Shown here one piece after another: positions 1-5,828 of a stretch of 6,205 bases of DNA (within the stretch, counting starts at the first letter, position 1; each line of letters begins with the position of its first letter). The stretch spans positions 1-6,205 of the forward strand of contig DATCHD010000053.1 in the NCBI GenBank assembly GCA_036508555.1. The letters run 5' to 3'. Both the position numbers and the translations under genes were made by a program. The notes beneath the pieces are model-generated. The model was not told the origin of the DNA. It saw nothing but the letters and a program-made list of their open reading frames with translations, and ran no database searches. Source of the DNA: CAINVV01 sp036508555. Its GTDB lineage: Bacteria; Bacteroidota; Bacteroidia; Bacteroidales; Prolixibacteraceae.

Positions 1-104
1 CCGTTGCGGTAGGCTCAAACGCACAGGAAGTGCGTCGTGCCATCGCAATTCGGGACAAAATCAAAGAAAATTTAGAAAATGACAAAGATATCTTCGTTCG
101 GTAA
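1..104 (+). CDS. C-terminal tail of a probable precorrin-2 dehydrogenase/sirohydrochlorin ferrochelatase (partial)
   Basis: An open frame with codons starting at base 3 runs off the left edge and stops at TAA 102-104. It gives 33 visible residues beginning VAVGSNAQEVRRAIAIRD, followed by a charged, Lys/Glu/Asp-rich tail. The RRAIxxRDKI pattern resembles the C-terminal helical part of Met8/CysG-N-type enzymes, which oxidise precorrin-2 to sirohydrochlorin and insert iron to make siroheme. The strongest support is context: its last 26 bases overlap the start of a uroporphyrinogen-III methyltransferase, the enzyme that makes precorrin-2, so the two are probably translationally coupled. Catalytic residues lie outside the window, so the assignment rests on the neighbour and a short tail. 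Another enzyme of the same pathway is possible. Confidence 0.5.
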   Translation, partial: VAVGSNAQEVRRAIAIRDKIKENLENDKDIFVR

Positions 105-840
105 AGTGTGGCTGGTTGGTTTTGGTCCGGGTGATCCCGAATTGCTTACCATAAAAGGGTACAAGTTGATAAAAACTGCAGATATCATTTTTTATGATGA
201 TCTGCTGAATAAAGAGTTCCTTCTAAAATTTCCTTCAGAGAAAGTTTATGTTGGAAAGCGCAAAGGCAACCACAGCATCGAGCAAGGTGAAATAAATGAG
301 CTTCTTTATGAAGCCGCAATTTCGGGTAAAACAGTTGTTCGCCTCAAAGGTGGTGACCCTATGATGTTTGCCCATGGAGGGGAGGAAATTGCCTATTTAC
401 AACAACGGCATATCGAGGTAGGCGTTGTTCCTGGCATAACGGCTGCGCTCGCAGCAGCCGCCTATACGCATATTCCGCTAACTCACAGAGGAATTGCCTC
501 CTCCGTTTCGTTTATTACCGGACATGCCAACAGGGACATCCACGTACCCTTATCTGGAACGCTCGTGTATTACATGGGGGCATCTAACCTTCGAACGATT
601 GCTGAAGAAGTTGTCAAAAAAGGATGGCCGGCCGATACCCCTGTTTTGCTGGTATACAATGTTTCCGGCATCGATCAGGCGGAGCACTACACGACGCTTC
701 AAAAAACAATCGATCAACCCACTCAGTACAAGACCCCTTTGATCATTGTAATTGGCGAAGTTGTTCGATTGAAACACAATTATGCTTTATACGACAGCCG
801 CTCAGAGTTATGTGAACTTCAAGCTGTAGTTGGAACGTAA
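79..840 (+). CDS. cobA: Uroporphyrinogen-III C-methyltransferase (SUMT)
   Basis: This 253-residue cytosolic enzyme uses S-adenosylmethionine to methylate uroporphyrinogen III at C2 and C7, giving precorrin-2 for siroheme (and, in some organisms, corrinoids). The family signatures appear in order: GFGPGDPELLT at residues 14-24 (SAM-binding loop), the GKRKGNHS segment at 59-66, RLKGGDPMMFAHGGEE at 88-103, VPGIT at 117-121, PLTHRG at 133-138, TGH at 147-149, YMG at 165-167 and a final IVIGEVVRL at 223-231. The length is that of a stand-alone SUMT, not a CysG fusion. The start is fixed by an in-frame TAG at 73-75, six bases upstream of the ATG. No strong Shine-Dalgarno is present, only an A-rich leader. 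It overlaps the upstream probable dehydrogenase/ferrochelatase by 26 bases, implying co-translation in a siroheme operon. Nothing essential appears to be missing. Confidence 0.95.
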   Translation: MTKISSFGKVWLVGFGPGDPELLTIKGYKLIKTADIIFYDDLLNKEFLLKFPSEKVYVGKRKGNHSIEQGEINELLYEAAISGKTVVRLKGGDPMMFAHGGEEIAYLQQRHIEVGVVPGITAALAAAAYTHIPLTHRGIASSVSFITGHANRDIHVPLSGTLVYYMGASNLRTIAEEVVKKGWPADTPVLLVYNVSGIDQAEHYTTLQKTIDQPTQYKTPLIIVIGEVVRLKHNYALYDSRSELCELQAVVGT

Positions 841-876
841 CCGGCACCAACGTTATTTCGTAAAATTGACCATCGG

Positions 877-897
877 GATTTCTATCCGATTTCTATC
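877..897 (+). repeat. Tandem direct repeat upstream of copA
   Basis: GATTTCTATC occurs twice exactly, at 877-886 and 888-897, with a one-base spacer and so an 11-base period, about one helical turn. The left copy also lies within a short inverted repeat, ATCGG (872-876) and CCGAT (886-890). The block sits directly against the TATTTTTG box at 898-905. That position fits a regulator-binding site for the copper genes, but a chance slippage duplication would look the same. No regulator gene is visible in the window. Confidence 0.5.
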
Positions 898-905
898 TAT
901 TTTTG
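898..905 (+). promoter_or_regulatory. Candidate Bacteroidota -7 box for copA
   Basis: TATTTTTG matches the TAnnTTTG -7 element of Bacteroidota sigma-ABfr promoters. It ends 44 bases before the copA ATG at 950, leaving room for a short leader. The partner -33 TTTG is not present at the usual spacing; the nearest TTG is at 866-868, about 29 bases away. This is therefore half a promoter by sequence. It lies in the intergenic gap after cobA, where a separate copper-responsive promoter would be expected. Confidence 0.4.
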
Positions 906-949
906 CAAACATTGTTTCCGATCCTTACCTTTATCCAAAATTACAAGTT

Positions 950-3169
950 ATGGGAACAACCATTAAAAAGAGCTTCCCGGTTACGGGATTGGGCTGCGCC
1001 TCCTGCGCCATCAAAGTGGAGAGTGAGCTGAAGACACTTAAGGGTGTCGTCCGTGCGGCAGTCAATTATGCCAACGCTACCGCGATGGTGGAATTTGAAG
1101 AAGGGTCCATCAGCGCGGAGGAGCTGAAATCTTCCATCCAGGCCATTGGATATGATCTGCTGATCGAAGCCGACAGTGAAAACCAACAGGAAGAGATGAA
1201 GAAATCACACTACAAAAAATTGGTCGGCAGGACAATCTGGGCTTCCATTCTCGCTCTACCGGTAGTTGTGATCGGAATGTTCCTGATGGATATGCCGTAT
1301 GCGAACTGGATCATGCTTTTTTTGGCTACCCCGGTTGTAGGCTGGTTCGGTCGCGACTTTTTCACGAGTGCCTTCCAGCAGGCAAAGCGTGGTTCCGCCA
1401 ATATGGATACACTCGTAGCGCTGAGTACAGGAATTTCCTGGCTCTTCAGCACTTTCAACACCATTTTTCCACAAGTCTGGCACAACCAGGGAATTCACCC
1501 TCCTGTCTATTTTGAGGCCTCCGCAGTCGTAATTGCCTTCATACTACTCGGAAAATTATTGGAGGAAAGGGCTAAATCAAATACCTCCTCAGCGATTAAG
1601 AAATTAATAGGACTCCAGCCGAAAACGGTGAGACGAATCCAGAGCGACGGCACAGAAATTGAAATCTCAATCTACCTGGTAAAAAAAGAAGATCACCTGG
1701 TTGTGAAACCGGGAGATAAGATACCTGTTGACGGAGAAGTTCTTTCCGGAAGTTCATTCGTAGATGAGAGCACGATTACCGGGGAATCCATGCCTGTCGG
1801 GAAAGTCGCAGGGGCGAAAGTTTTTGCCGGGACCATCAATCAAAAGGGGAGCTTTGTACTGAATGCCCAAAAAGTCGGAGGCGAAACAATTCTTGCGCAG
1901 ATTATCAAAATGGTGCGGGAGGCACAAGGCAGCAAGCCTCCGGTGCAGAAACTTGTAGATAAGATCGCCGGAATCTTCGTTCCGGTGGTGATGGTCATCG
2001 CCCTTATTACATTTGCTGTCTGGATGACCTTTGGTGAGGAAAATACGATTACCCATGCACTTTTGGCAATGGTTTCAGTGCTGGTGATTGCCTGTCCATG
2101 TGCACTGGGATTAGCCACTCCGACGGCCATCATGGTAGGAATCGGGAAGGGAGCCGAGAATGGAATCCTGATCAAGGATGCCGAAAGTCTGGAGCTTGCC
2201 TGCAAAGTCAATGCCATTGTATTGGATAAAACCGGGACCATCAGTGAAGGTAAACCTGCTGTTAACAACATCTTATGGAACATTGCGGCTGCAAAACAGA
2301 TGGAGGCTATTAAAATATTGCACTCCATCGAATCATTGTCAGAGCACCCGCTGGCGGAAGCTGTCATCGCTCACCTGAACGTCAATTCTGACGAAAGAGT
2401 CCTGCTGAAGAACTTCGAAAGCATCACCGGCAAAGGGGTTAAGGCAGAATACAAGGACCAGACGGTGCTGGTGGGGAACCGAAGACTGATGGAGGAGTTT
2501 CCTGGTAAGATAACCGAAGCCCAGGAGAAAAAGATCATCGAATGGGAAAATGCGGCCAACACGGTGGTCTGCTTTGCTGTAGGAAACGAACTGGCAGCCA
2601 TCATCGCCATTGCAGATAAAATCAAAGAAAGTTCAGCCAGTGCCATTGCAGAGTTACAACATCAGGGGAAAGAGGTTTACATGCTTACCGGAGATAATAT
2701 ACAGACTGCCAGTGCAGTAGCGGCTAAAGTCGGCATCCTAAACTTTAAGGCAGAGGTAATGCCACAAGAGAAGGCCGACTTCGTTAAGGCGCTGCAAAAA
2801 CAGGGAAAGATCGTCGCCATGGTCGGGGATGGCATCAATGATTCACAGTCACTTGCACAGGCGGACGTCAGTATTGCGATGGGAAAAGGGTCGGACATTG
2901 CCATGGATGTCGCCAAGATGACCATTATCTCATCTGATCTGCATCTCATCTCCAAGGCGATTCGTCTGTCTGAATTGACGGTCGGATCAATTCGTCAGAA
3001 CCTGTTTTGGGCATTTATCTACAATGTAATTGGCATACCGGTTGCCGCCGGAGTATTGTATCCCATTTGGGGATTTATGCTGAACCCAATGATTGCAGGT
3101 GCTGCCATGGCTTTGAGTTCGGTTTCTGTTGTCAGCAACAGTTTGAGGCTTAAGACAAAAAAACTATAA
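950..3169 (+). CDS. copA: Copper-exporting P1B-1-type ATPase
   Basis: This 739-residue inner-membrane pump couples ATP hydrolysis to Cu(I) export from the cytosol. Domains in order: one N-terminal HMA domain (about 5-70) with C16-A-S-C19, then about eight membrane segments (near 92-112, 117-134, 152-174, 186-205, 337-358, 370-392, 680-700 and 705-727). TGES of the actuator is at 277-280, the intramembrane C382-P-C384 in CPCALGLATPTA, the phosphorylated D426 in DKTGT, SEHPL at 464-468 (H466-P467, nucleotide binding) and GDGIND at 626-631. Y691-N692 in the seventh segment and MALSS at 720-724 in the eighth are the Cu(I)-specific residues that separate this class from Zn/Cd pumps. The frame is open back to 830, but the HMA domain begins only at 950 and the extra 40 residues overlap cobA and look like no known domain, so ATG 950 is chosen. 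The HMA motif reads GLGCASC, with Leu in place of the usual Met. The exported HMA protein follows 49 bases downstream. Confidence 0.96.
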   Translation: MGTTIKKSFPVTGLGCASCAIKVESELKTLKGVVRAAVNYANATAMVEFEEGSISAEELKSSIQAIGYDLLIEADSENQQEEMKKSHYKKLVGRTIWASILALPVVVIGMFLMDMPYANWIMLFLATPVVGWFGRDFFTSAFQQAKRGSANMDTLVALSTGISWLFSTFNTIFPQVWHNQGIHPPVYFEASAVVIAFILLGKLLEERAKSNTSSAIKKLIGLQPKTVRRIQSDGTEIEISIYLVKKEDHLVVKPGDKIPVDGEVLSGSSFVDESTITGESMPVGKVAGAKVFAGTINQKGSFVLNAQKVGGETILAQIIKMVREAQGSKPPVQKLVDKIAGIFVPVVMVIALITFAVWMTFGEENTITHALLAMVSVLVIACPCALGLATPTAIMVGIGKGAENGILIKDAESLELACKVNAIVLDKTGTISEGKPAVNNILWNIAAAKQMEAIKILHSIESLSEHPLAEAVIAHLNVNSDERVLLKNFESITGKGVKAEYKDQTVLVGNRRLMEEFPGKITEAQEKKIIEWENAANTVVCFAVGNELAAIIAIADKIKESSASAIAELQHQGKEVYMLTGDNIQTASAVAAKVGILNFKAEVMPQEKADFVKALQKQGKIVAMVGDGINDSQSLAQADVSIAMGKGSDIAMDVAKMTIISSDLHLISKAIRLSELTVGSIRQNLFWAFIYNVIGIPVAAGVLYPIWGFMLNPMIAGAAMALSSVSVVSNSLRLKTKKL

Positions 3170-3218
3170 ATTAGCATTCAAAAAGAAGTACCACGTTTAT
3201 CATTAAAAACAATTGAAA

Positions 3219-3563
3219 ATGAAAAAGACCGTTGTATTATTATTTGCAGCCGTAATGCTGCTGGGAATTCAGAGTCTGAGAGCTGAAAGCAAGACTGAGA
3301 AAATCAAGGTTTCCGGTAATTGTGGCATGTGCGAGACCCGCATCGAGAAAGCTGCACTGTCTGTTCCGGGTGTCAGCAAGGCCGCTTGGGACAAGTCGAC
3401 CAAAGACCTGACTGTCGTTTTTGACGCATCAAAAGCCTCTGTCGATAAGATCGAAACTGCTGTTGCTAAGGTGGGTCACGATACACCATTGCACAAGGCT
3501 GATGCAAAAATTTATGAGGCCTTACCAGGTTGCTGCAAATACGACCGCACTGCCGCGAAATAA
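3219..3563 (+). CDS. Exported HMA-domain metal-binding protein (periplasmic copper chaperone-like)
   Basis: This protein has 114 residues when started at ATG 3219; a TTG two codons earlier is in frame but less likely. Residues 1-22 form a classic signal peptide: two lysines, a hydrophobic core VVLLFAAVMLLG and a likely cleavage after SLRA. The mature part is a single HMA fold with the metal-binding C35-G-M-C38, as in MerP/CopZ-like proteins. The C-terminal extension carries a Cys pair (C105-C106) in LPGCCKYDR. It follows copA by 49 bases on the same strand and ends before a strong hairpin, so the two are probably one transcript. By inference it receives or buffers Cu(I) after export. Mercury or another soft metal cannot be excluded from sequence alone, and no mer genes are visible. 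MerP-like is the alternative name. Confidence 0.88.
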   Translation: MKKTVVLLFAAVMLLGIQSLRAESKTEKIKVSGNCGMCETRIEKAALSVPGVSKAAWDKSTKDLTVVFDASKASVDKIETAVAKVGHDTPLHKADAKIYEALPGCCKYDRTAAK

Positions 3564-3600
3564 ATCTCAGAAATAGATTTGCCGGCAATTTTAAACTGCG

Positions 3601-3645
3601 AAGACCAACCTACCGGGAAAGTACAACTCCCGAAAGGTTGGTCTT
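3601..3645 (+). terminator. Strong hairpin ending the copper operon
   Basis: AAGACCAACCT (3601-3611) pairs perfectly with AGGTTGGTCTT (3635-3645). Inside it, after a 2x2 mismatch, CGGG (3614-3617) pairs with CCCG (3629-3632) around an 11-base loop. It begins 38 bases after the stop codon of the exported HMA protein. The end of the stem plus the following bases give a moderately T-rich tract rather than a pure T tail. Because the stem begins with AA and ends with TT, it may stop transcription from either side. Confidence 0.75.
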
Positions 3646-4044
3646 CCTATTTGAGCCCTGTTTATTCTATACTCAGATTATCCCTCACAACCGCATTTTC
3701 AAAACACCATATTTTTCACCCATAAGGATTCTATACTTCACCACCATATTCGTACATTATTCCAAATGGTGTTTGTCTAATTGCTATTCCCAAACCCCAG
3801 GCATAACCATTACCTTTACTTTCAACCATTACCTGAGGCTGCCAATGGTTTAATGTTGGATTTGGCGGGCAATTTCTTGCAGACTGTGTCAAACCGTTAA
3901 ATATTTTATATTTTGTTGTCATTGTCAAGTTGCACGTTTCCGCCCGCTAAATTCTAACATGGTGTTGTGGTTCGTTGTGTTCTATACTGTCATTTCACTT
4001 TTCATTTTTTCGTTGTGTGCTGCCCCTTTTTTGCCGTTTTTTCT
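3646..4044. other. Intergenic region with a long hairpin and a doubtful small reverse-strand frame
   Basis: About 400 bases lie between the copper-operon hairpin and the Fic gene. The reverse strand has one 65-codon open frame (3731-3928) beginning MTMTTKYKIF and ending GIMYEYGGEV. I recognise no family in it, it has no ribosome-binding site, and its first third lies in the large hairpin at 3853-3960, so it may be a gene remnant rather than a gene. TTCGTTGTGT occurs exactly twice, at 3971-3980 and 4009-4018, with related GTTGTG at 3964-3969. Nothing else codes convincingly here. Confidence 0.4.
3853..3960. repeat. Long imperfect inverted repeat with bulged bases
   Basis: The left arm 3853-3870 (ATGTTGGATTTGGCGGGC) pairs with 3942-3960 (GCCCGCTAAATTCTAACAT) over 18 base pairs, including two G-T pairs and one bulged T at 3953. 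After an internal loop of about seven bases per side, pairing resumes further in: TGCAGACTGTGTCAA on the left against the complement TGCAACTTGACAA on the right, with two single G bulges and one mismatch. The apex is AT-rich and open. This is too long and too structured for an ordinary terminator. It begins 84 bases past the stop of the reverse-strand Fic gene. Its function is unknown; candidates are a mobile-element end, a dispersed repeat or a structured RNA. Confidence 0.6.
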
Positions 4045-4926
4045 TTAGTCATTTTCTTCGTAGTAATATGAGTAGTCAATCCCCTTCATAAACATTTCGC
4101 GGTCATTTATTTTGGTGGTGAGCGCATTTTTCAAAAGTATTTTTAGAACACTACTTTTTGTTGGACTTAGCATCATTGCGCTCATATAATCTCGCTTGCT
4201 TATTTTACTCCAATCCACGCTTTTTTTGAGGCGTTTTTTTAGTATCAAATCCAACCATATTCGGGCACTTCTGCCGTTGCCTTCCATAAAAGGGTGTGCA
4301 ATGTTTATTTCTACATATTTGTTTACGATTTCGTCAAATGTAGTTTCGGGCATTGCTTCTATTTGCTTTAATGTGTCGCATAAAAAGCGTGATACGGCAA
4401 ATTGAAAACCACCTTTTGAAATATTTTTTTGTCTGATTTGCCCTGCAAAATCATACAATCCGCCAAACAAATAAGCGTGTATTTGTTGCAAACCTTTGGT
4501 TGTCCCAACTTCTATACTGTTAATAAAAGAACTTTCAAACAAGGCATACGCTTTTGTTTTGCTTTTTCCGTCTATGCTTTCATTGCTGTATGTAAACCAT
4601 TCTATAAATCGGTTTGCCTTTTTACTCGGAAATTCTTTGCCTAAGGCAATAATGCCGTTGTAATCCAACATATCGGTTAAATATCGTTTACCGTCACTTG
4701 CTAAAAGTTTCAGTTGGGTAGTGGCACTAACCAACTCGATGTTTTCTTTTTTCAATTTGGCTTTAAAATATTTCCAATAGTTACGGGTTTTGGTGTAGTC
4801 GTCTTGGTCGGTAAGCACAGCTACAATATCCAACACACTAAACCACCACTTGGTGTTTTGCTCGTCCCAAACGGCTCGCACTTCGCGGTCGTCAAAAAAA
4901 CGTATGGATATTTTTGCATTAATCAT
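4045..4926 (-). CDS. Bro-N (antirepressor-like) and Fic AMP-transferase fusion protein
   Basis: The protein has 293 residues. Residues about 5-115 resemble the Bro-N domain of phage antirepressor-type proteins (VWDEQNTKWWFSVLDIVAVLT at 19-39, then a YxKxRNYWK-like stretch, LKLLASDGKRYLTD and SKKANRFIEW). Residues about 123-270 form a Fic domain: the helix and flap GLYDFAGQIRQKNISKGGFQFA, then H211-PFMEGNGRSA-R222, a complete match to HxFx(D/E)GNGRxxR. Fic enzymes usually transfer AMP from ATP to a target hydroxyl, so the domain should be active. No separate antitoxin gene is adjacent. The C-terminus has S286-YYY-E290, close to the (S/T)xxxE(G/N) inhibitory motif of class III Fic proteins, but Glu replaces the final Gly/Asn. 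The gene stands alone, is less GC-rich than copA and is divergent from an IS91 remnant, which suggests acquisition. The Fic call is firm, the Bro-N call good, and the biological role inferred. Confidence 0.92.
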   Translation of the reverse strand: MINAKISIRFFDDREVRAVWDEQNTKWWFSVLDIVAVLTDQDDYTKTRNYWKYFKAKLKKENIELVSATTQLKLLASDGKRYLTDMLDYNGIIALGKEFPSKKANRFIEWFTYSNESIDGKSKTKAYALFESSFINSIEVGTTKGLQQIHAYLFGGLYDFAGQIRQKNISKGGFQFAVSRFLCDTLKQIEAMPETTFDEIVNKYVEINIAHPFMEGNGRSARIWLDLILKKRLKKSVDWSKISKRDYMSAMMLSPTKSSVLKILLKNALTTKINDREMFMKGIDYSYYYEEND

Positions 4927-4968
4927 AATTTTAATGTCATCTATTCTATCACTCTGTAACTATCCTTC

Positions 4969-4976
4969 CAAAGTTA
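4969..4976 (-). promoter_or_regulatory. Candidate -7 box for the Bro-N/Fic gene
   Basis: Read on the reverse strand, TAACTTTG matches the TAnnTTTG element. It ends 42 bases before the start codon (4926-4924). No clear -33 TTTG lies at the usual distance. Just upstream on the same strand is a perfect small inverted repeat, GACAA (4978-4982) and TTGTC (4986-4990) around TTT, which could be an operator for autoregulation. The junction with the IS91 remnant lies within the next 20 bases, so the original upstream promoter half may have been replaced. Confidence 0.4.
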
Positions 4977-4985
4977 TGACAATTT

Positions 4986-5489
4986 TTGTCTTGTAGTTGC
5001 GCGTGGAAAAAACCGTGGGTGGTATACTGCGAGCCACCTTTGGAAAATGCGCAGCAAATAGTGAAATATCTTGGGCAGTATACACACCGGATAGCCATCA
5101 GCAATCACCGGATTCAGAATATCGACGATTCTGGTATCACGTTCTGGTATAAAGACTACAAAGACAACAGCAAGAAGAAGCTCACAAAGCTATCGGGAGT
5201 CGAGTTTCTTCGACGGTTTTGCATGCATATCTTACCTTCCCGTTTCGTAAAGATAAGGTATTACGGCATATTGAGCAGCAGGCAAAAGGATCAGCTTAGG
5301 CCATTGCAGGCTAAAAAGCCGGAGACGAAAGTCAAAGAAACCTTACAGGAACGCATTTTGCGCATTACCGGGTTCGACCGATATCAGTGTCCGTTTTGCA
5401 AAACAGGAATCATGCATACTATTGAATTATTGCCCAGAATACGTTCACCGGATAATGTACTTTACCAAACTGCACAATTATCTGTTTGA
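4986..5489 (+). pseudogene. IS91-family Y2 transposase, 5'-truncated
   Basis: The frame gives 167 residues against roughly 300-400 for a full-length family member. Recognisable sequence starts at about residue 6 (AWKKPWVVYCEPP), continues with YLGQYTHRIAISNHRI (28-43), VEFLRRF, HILPSRFVKIRYYG (81-94), and ends with a CPFC pair (135-138) in a small Cys motif. Y28-LGQ-Y32 fits the paired catalytic tyrosines of Y2 HUH transposases. The HUH metal-binding motif and N-terminal zinc finger that should precede it are absent, and upstream sequence is unrelated, with an in-frame TGA at 4977. The first five residues (from TTG 4986) are junction sequence, not a natural start. The product could not transpose on its own. 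The tail past the Cys motif ends naturally, so only the 5' side is lost. Confidence 0.85.
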
Positions 5490-5828
5490 ATTCTAATACA
5501 TTAGTGACCTGTCTAAATGCAGGAATGGGATTGTATTGCCCAATATATGGTAAATGACCTGAAAATTAGGAGAATCAACTGTCTGATGGAGCAATTATCC
5601 AAAAAGTAGTTGGAAGTTTAGAAATAACCAGCCTCATTACACCTGATAAAGGCTAGCTCAGCCAATCAGCATAGTCACAAAAAACGTTGATAAATACATA
5701 GAAAATGGAGTCTGTGCCAGGGATCTTGTGCAACCGGGACTTCATGCTGGGTCGTTCCGACCACATGAAGTCCTATTTATTATGGGCAGGTTTTTTAATA
5801 AATTTGAACTGCCTTTATTAATTGAACT
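5490..5828. other. Gene-poor region after the transposase remnant
   Basis: About 340 bases lie between the transposase stop and the stop of the next reverse-strand gene. I see no convincing gene. A 30-codon frame from ATG 5517 ends at TAG 5607-5609. A second open stretch in another frame, 5568-5657, reads ENQLSDGAIIQKVVGSLEIT and may be a coding remnant. The hairpin at 5737-5773 and an AT-only inverted repeat (TTAATAAA 5795-5802, TTTATTAA 5814-5821) are the only clear structures. Confidence 0.5.
5737..5773. repeat. Two-tier perfect hairpin, candidate IS91 end or terminator
   Basis: GGACTTCATG (5737-5746) pairs perfectly with CATGAAGTCC (5764-5773). Inside, after a small asymmetric internal loop, GGTCG (5750-5754) pairs with CGACC (5758-5762) around a TTC loop, so the tip reads GTTC. 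It lies about 250 bases beyond the IS91 transposase stop, where the origin end of such an element would be expected; these ends often contain a hairpin. It also lies 55 bases past the stop of the reverse-strand membrane-protein gene and could act as its terminator, although no T run follows on that strand. Confidence 0.6.

Larger units (their letters stand above)
4986..5773 (+). mobile_element. IS91-family element remnant
   Basis: The stretch begins at the broken 5' edge of the transposase frame and ends provisionally at the hairpin 5737-5773, a candidate for the replication-origin end of the element. IS91-family elements move by rolling-circle-like transposition and lack classical terminal inverted repeats, so the ends cannot be fixed by eye. 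The left part of the element (HUH nuclease and zinc-binding regions, plus the left terminus) is absent. The right limit is a guess. Confidence 0.4.

Noticed and set aside
866..894. Sigma-70-like promoter starting with TTGACC
   Set aside because: No acceptable -10 hexamer lies at 16-18 bases, and the Bacteroidota-type box at 898-905 is a better match.
830..949. In-frame extension of copA giving 40 extra N-terminal residues
   Set aside because: It overlaps cobA, resembles no domain, and contains the promoter-like box and direct repeat. The HMA domain begins naturally at ATG 950.
3579..3588. Palindrome TTGCCGGCAA after the HMA gene
   Set aside because: A perfect 10-base palindrome, but it does not extend further and there is no promoter nearby to make it an operator; probably chance or a minor part of the terminator region.
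3530..3853. Forward-strand open frame overlapping the end of the exported HMA gene
   Set aside because: It starts inside that gene, reads through the terminator hairpin and has no recognisable protein features.
3853..3960. Classical integron attC site
   Set aside because: A GTTRRRY-like core is present, but the order is GTT...AAC rather than RYYYAAC...GTTRRRY, the second core does not match, and no integrase is visible. Kept only as a structured repeat.
3971..4018. Two exact copies of TTCGTTGTGT as a possible CRISPR-like or iteron array
   Set aside because: Only two full copies with irregular spacing, too short for CRISPR repeats, and no replication gene nearby.
5517..5609. 30-codon frame with an ATG after the transposase
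   Set aside because: Too short, no ribosome-binding site, no recognisable sequence, and within gene-poor IS flank.
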